A stretch of 64,000 nt of DNA from JAWPMV01 sp039819665 (GTDB taxonomy: Bacteria; Bacteroidota; Bacteroidia; J057). The notes under the pieces were generated by a model. That model saw nothing but the letters and a program-made list of their open reading frames with translations. It had not been told where the DNA came from and made no database searches. Positions 60,819 through 64,000 of the stretch are shown piece after piece. The translations under genes and the position numbers were made by a program. Each line of letters starts with the position of its first letter. Within the stretch, counting starts at the first letter, position 1. Location: the NCBI GenBank assembly GCA_039819665.1, contig JBCBRM010000016.1, positions 1 to 64,000 on the forward strand, read 5' to 3'.

Positions 60819-61928
60819 ATGTCCAAATATTTTCAGAAGCTAGCCGTCAAGGAAATCAGGAAAGAAACAGCGGAAGCCTATACGCTTGTCTTTCCCAATC
60901 CAGAGACAGAGAACTTTTCCTATTTACCGGGCCAGTATCTCACGTTGCGTATAATGATTGAGGGAAAAGAGGAAAGGAGAGCCTATTCGCTTTCCAGCTG
61001 TCCCTTTACAGATGAAGAGTTGGCGGTAAGCATCAAGCAGGTGGAGCAGGGGAAAGTTTCCAATTATTTGGCCGATAAGCTGGAAGTAGGAGATGAAGTG
61101 GAAGTTATGCGTCCAATGGGAAAGTTTGTTATCGAGCCGGATATTACCCAGCAGCGTCACTGTATTATGATTGGAGCAGGAAGTGGGATCACCCCTTTAT
61201 TTTCCATGATTAAAGGAGTCCTGGATCAGGAGCCGGAAAGCAAGGTGAGTTTGTGGTATGGAAATAGAAAAGAAGATTCTGTGATGTTTGCCCGTCAATT
61301 GACCGCTTTGCAAGAAAGATATCGCGAACGTTTTAAAATCGTTCATGTTTTATCACGCGCTTCAGCCGAATGGAAAGGGCTGAGAGGGAGATTGGATAAA
61401 GATCGAGTGTACAAATTGCTATCAGATCTTTTTATGGAGGATGATTTTCGAAAGGAATACTATATGTGTGGTCCCCGAGGTATGATGGATGCAGCCATTG
61501 AGGCCTTTGAGAAACATTCGGTACATCCCGGCTTTATTCATCAAGAGCATTTTAATGCTGAATTACCCAGCGATGAAGAATTAGATGCCCTGGCTGCTGC
61601 AGAAAGTGAAAGTTTGACGGTAAGCGATGGAGAGGAAGAGTATGAAATTGTAGAACAGGAGGTGAAGGTTAAATTAAATGGAAAAACGCACAGAGTACTT
61701 GTAAAACCTTCCGAAAGTGTGCTGACAGCTTTATTAGATCATGATATAGAGGCTCCTTATACCTGTTTGGCGGGTATTTGCACAACTTGTATGGCCAAAA
61801 TCAATAATGGATTAGTCGCCATGGATACGACTGATGGACTTACAGATGAGGAAATGGAAGAAGGATACATCCTCACCTGCCAAGCACATCCGCTGGATGA
61901 TGAAGTGGAAATTGAATTTCCGGAATAA
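60819..61928 (+). CDS. ferredoxin--NADP reductase/2Fe-2S fusion (PaaE-like)
   Basis: This 369-residue protein has an FAD-binding FNR domain (RRAYSLSSCP, the RxYS motif) and an NAD(P) domain (GAGSGITPLFSMI, YMCGPRGMMDAAI). A C-terminal plant-type ferredoxin (about 285-369) has Cys ligands in CLAGICTTC and a final Cys in TCQAHP. The arrangement matches PaaE/HmpX and the reductase subunits of ring-hydroxylating or epoxidising systems. It passes electrons from NAD(P)H via FAD to the 2Fe-2S. No oxygenase genes lie adjacent, so the partner is unknown. It is divergent from the NDH-2 gene. Confidence 0.92.
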   Translation: MSKYFQKLAVKEIRKETAEAYTLVFPNPETENFSYLPGQYLTLRIMIEGKEERRAYSLSSCPFTDEELAVSIKQVEQGKVSNYLADKLEVGDEVEVMRPMGKFVIEPDITQQRHCIMIGAGSGITPLFSMIKGVLDQEPESKVSLWYGNRKEDSVMFARQLTALQERYRERFKIVHVLSRASAEWKGLRGRLDKDRVYKLLSDLFMEDDFRKEYYMCGPRGMMDAAIEAFEKHSVHPGFIHQEHFNAELPSDEELDALAAAESESLTVSDGEEEYEIVEQEVKVKLNGKTHRVLVKPSESVLTALLDHDIEAPYTCLAGICTTCMAKINNGLVAMDTTDGLTDEEMEEGYILTCQAHPLDDEVEIEFPE

Positions 61929-61929
61929 A

Positions 61930-63897
61930 CTAGTTCTGTTTAAAATTGGTTTTTGCCTGTGCCAGCAACTCTTTGGCTGCGGTAAGTCGATAGTCCTGCT
62001 CGAGCGCTCTTTCGCAGGCTTTTTCTACCAAGTGCCAGTTCTCCATTTTCGCATATACCTCCGCGCGCTTTAGCCAGATTTCTGCATGATTGGGCTTCAA
62101 TTCCCCCGCTTTTTCCAAATCAGCAAAAGCCTCATCGAAACTTTGTATTTGAGATAATGCCTCCGCTCTCTCTAATAAAGCCTCCCAATGATCAGGCTCA
62201 TGCTCAAGGGTATAATCTAAATAGGGAACTGCCTCCTCTACTTTCCCCAGCCACATCAAAACGGTAGCATAATCATAGGTCAATTCAGGATAAATCTCAT
62301 CTTCGATAGCTAGTTTATAATGCTCAGCGGCTTTATCCACTTCTTTCAAAGCGAGGTAACAAAGGGCCATCTCTTTATGCAATTCCTCATCTTCACGTCC
62401 CAGACTTCTGGCCATTTTCAGGATAAAAACAGATTCTTCATAATTCGCTTTCATCCTTAGTAGGCGCCCTTTCACCAAATAGAGTTCTGCTTTATCTGGA
62501 TCCAAACTTATCGCTTTATCCAAATCGGCCAGAGCTTCCTTCGGTCTAAATAATTCCGCCAGAATAATTGCCCTATCTCTATAATAATCTGGCTCGTCAT
62601 CAACCATTTCGATTACCTTGTTGATATCGATCAAAGCATAGGGCAATTGCTCGAGTTCTCTTCGAATCATCGCCCTTCCATGCAGAAGCAGGCAATTTTT
62701 AGGATCCAGATTCAAGGCACGATCCCAATGCCCCAAGGCTTCTTCAGGCCGGCCAATCATATTGAGAAAATGGGCTCGGCGAATATAAGCCTGAGGATCT
62801 TCCGGATTGCGGCTGATCGCCCATCGATAATGTTCATCTATTTGTTCGATCCCCTCATGCGCCTGATAGGCTCGTGAATTTAAATCCAGTGTACTACAAA
62901 AATCTCTGGCAGCTTCCATCCAGCTTTCGTCATCCAGATGTAGTAGGCCCCTGAATTGGAAAGCCTCCCAAAAATCAGGAAGCATTTGCAAAGAATAATT
63001 TAAGTCTTTGAAGGCAGCATCTCTATCATTATCCGCTTTGCATTCCGCACGATAGGCATAGGCTTCTGCCAATTCAGCATCCATTTCTATCGCTTTTTCT
63101 ATTTCAACCAGGGCTTTTTTACGTTCACCCATGCGAAGTAGGATATAGCCTTTACTCATGCGTAAACTGGCAGAGGTATTATCCAATTCTATGGACTGCT
63201 CGATATCAATCAATGCACTTCGATAGTCGTACATGCGGATATAAGCCTGTGCGCGATTCGCTACCGCCAGACTGTGGCGAGGATTCAAATCAAGCACCTC
63301 CGTATACAAGGCAATAGCTGCCGGATAAACTTGTTTATTGAAAGAGGCCAAGGCTCCTTCCATCAGGTGATCAATACGATTTTGAATGGCCGGATCTTCC
63401 TCTCCCAGCATTTTGTTGAGCAACTCCTGGGCCTCAGCTAACAATTCATCATCTGAAGAATCAACATATTGAACCGTCTGCTCCAAATCAGCTTTGGCAT
63501 GAAGTTCATTTCCTAATAAGAGGTGCAAGCGTGCCCGTTGAACATACACCTGGGCATTTTTCTTTTCTATTTTCAGGCAATTGGTAAGGTCCTCAAAAGC
63601 CTCATCGTACATCTCAACCTTTTCATAAGCCATTGCTCGTTCCATGTACAAATCCGTTCCATTTGGCTTCAACTTGATAGCCTCGCTGAAATGGATAATC
63701 GCAGCCTCAAAGTCTCCTTGGGATACACTTACTTTTGCTAGCTTATAATAAGCCGTATGGCTACTGGGAGCTTGATAACTTGCCTCCTTAAAAGCATGTA
63801 AAGCCGAACTAAACTTTTGGGCAAAGCTTTTCAATCCGGCAGTTTTACGGCCAGAATTCAGGTCTTGAGCATCAGGATGTGGAGTATGTCTCTGCAT
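61930..63897 (-). CDS. large tetratricopeptide-repeat protein
   Basis: This 655-residue protein starts with a short basic N-terminus and then has about 15 TPR motifs, for example AYYKLAKVSVSQGDFEAAIIHFSEAIKLKPNG and LYMERAMAYEKVEMYDEAFEDLTNCLKI. The W/G/A/P consensus positions are clear. No signal peptide or other domain is visible, so it is probably a cytoplasmic scaffold. Its stop lies one base after the stop of the PaaE-like gene, converging. TPR proteins of this size in Bacteroidota have varied roles, and no specific one can be assigned. Confidence 0.88.
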   Translation of the reverse strand: MQRHTPHPDAQDLNSGRKTAGLKSFAQKFSSALHAFKEASYQAPSSHTAYYKLAKVSVSQGDFEAAIIHFSEAIKLKPNGTDLYMERAMAYEKVEMYDEAFEDLTNCLKIEKKNAQVYVQRARLHLLLGNELHAKADLEQTVQYVDSSDDELLAEAQELLNKMLGEEDPAIQNRIDHLMEGALASFNKQVYPAAIALYTEVLDLNPRHSLAVANRAQAYIRMYDYRSALIDIEQSIELDNTSASLRMSKGYILLRMGERKKALVEIEKAIEMDAELAEAYAYRAECKADNDRDAAFKDLNYSLQMLPDFWEAFQFRGLLHLDDESWMEAARDFCSTLDLNSRAYQAHEGIEQIDEHYRWAISRNPEDPQAYIRRAHFLNMIGRPEEALGHWDRALNLDPKNCLLLHGRAMIRRELEQLPYALIDINKVIEMVDDEPDYYRDRAIILAELFRPKEALADLDKAISLDPDKAELYLVKGRLLRMKANYEESVFILKMARSLGREDEELHKEMALCYLALKEVDKAAEHYKLAIEDEIYPELTYDYATVLMWLGKVEEAVPYLDYTLEHEPDHWEALLERAEALSQIQSFDEAFADLEKAGELKPNHAEIWLKRAEVYAKMENWHLVEKACERALEQDYRLTAAKELLAQAKTNFKQN

Positions 63898-64000
63898 AGC
63901 CTTAGCAGTACAATAAAGGTAACTTTATTATTCCCTTGAATTCAGCATGAATGGATTGTTAGGGAGAAGATAACAAAAACCTTTCCATTTTTTGTAAAAA

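Noticed and set aside
1..64000. CRISPR arrays, transposases, prophage, tRNA or rRNA genes
   Set aside because: No regularly spaced repeat-spacer pattern, DDE or serine recombinase motif, phage structural gene or cloverleaf-like gene was seen. The repeat families found are few and dispersed.

Overview
The window reads as chromosomal DNA of a free-living, probably aquatic member of the Bacteroidota. The supporting signs are: a SusC-like TonB receptor followed by a DUF4249 lipoprotein; AraC regulators with an N-terminal seven-helix membrane domain; a Reg_prop propeller lipoprotein; DUF3667; DUF6157; Rho with a long charged N-terminal insert; many Cys lipobox lipoproteins; no Shine-Dalgarno sequences; and promoters of the TTG-N19-TAnnTTTG type, clearest upstream of rpmH. 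A Saprospiria-like or Cytophagales-like host is a guess from the gene mix. I see no tRNA, rRNA, CRISPR array, transposase or prophage. Genes are dense on both strands, and most gaps are under 250 bases.

Layout. 0-9 kb: partial alpha/beta hydrolase, DoxX protein, ribosome hibernation factor, membrane AraC regulator, an outer-membrane protein and two penicillin-binding-protein-like serine hydrolases. 7.7-11.2 kb: a SnoaL-type lipoprotein divergent from an HxlR regulator, with three spaced palindromes between them; the regulator overlaps a propeller lipoprotein. 11.4-15.5 kb: M16 peptidase, class D beta-lactamase and GNAT acetyltransferase. 15.5-18.7 kb: an ECF sigma factor translationally coupled to a protein with both an inner-membrane helix and an outer-membrane barrel, then a beta-helix lipoprotein. 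19-22.8 kb: mixed enzymes, an AraC regulator and small secreted proteins.

22.9-26.2 kb is a cobalamin riboswitch followed by nrdB, a hotdog thioesterase and nrdA, ending in a terminator. This fits B12-repressed expression of a B12-independent ribonucleotide reductase, and suggests a B12-dependent reductase elsewhere in the genome. 26-31.5 kb holds regulators, an SDR, an ankyrin protein, an AhpD-like protein and an esterase. 31.5-34.9 kb holds divergent serS and rho. 35-38.8 kb is the TonB receptor/DUF4249 pair, next to a second membrane AraC regulator. 40-44.5 kb contains housekeeping genes: NUDIX, mltG, ctpA, rnpA and rpmH (rpmH is only 54 codons).

44.6-54.3 kb: FMN reductase, VanW, a maleylpyruvate isomerase-like protein divergent from PadR, YdeI, a serine hydrolase, and a second ECF sigma factor with a small membrane partner. 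Next come two tandem paralogs built from the C-terminal half of RecQ (RQC winged helix, HRDC, HTH) with no helicase, and a CAP lipoprotein. 54.4-64 kb: a HipA-like kinase/DUF3037 pair, a Crp/DoxX/SnoaL set, a WYL regulator and SDR, NDH-2, a PaaE-like ferredoxin reductase, and a large TPR protein.

A family of imperfect inverted repeats made of GTGTTRG-like units occurs in at least five intergenic gaps. The features most worth following up are the helicase-less RecQ-tail pair, the sigma factor/trans-envelope barrel operon, the riboswitch-controlled nrd operon, and this repeat family.
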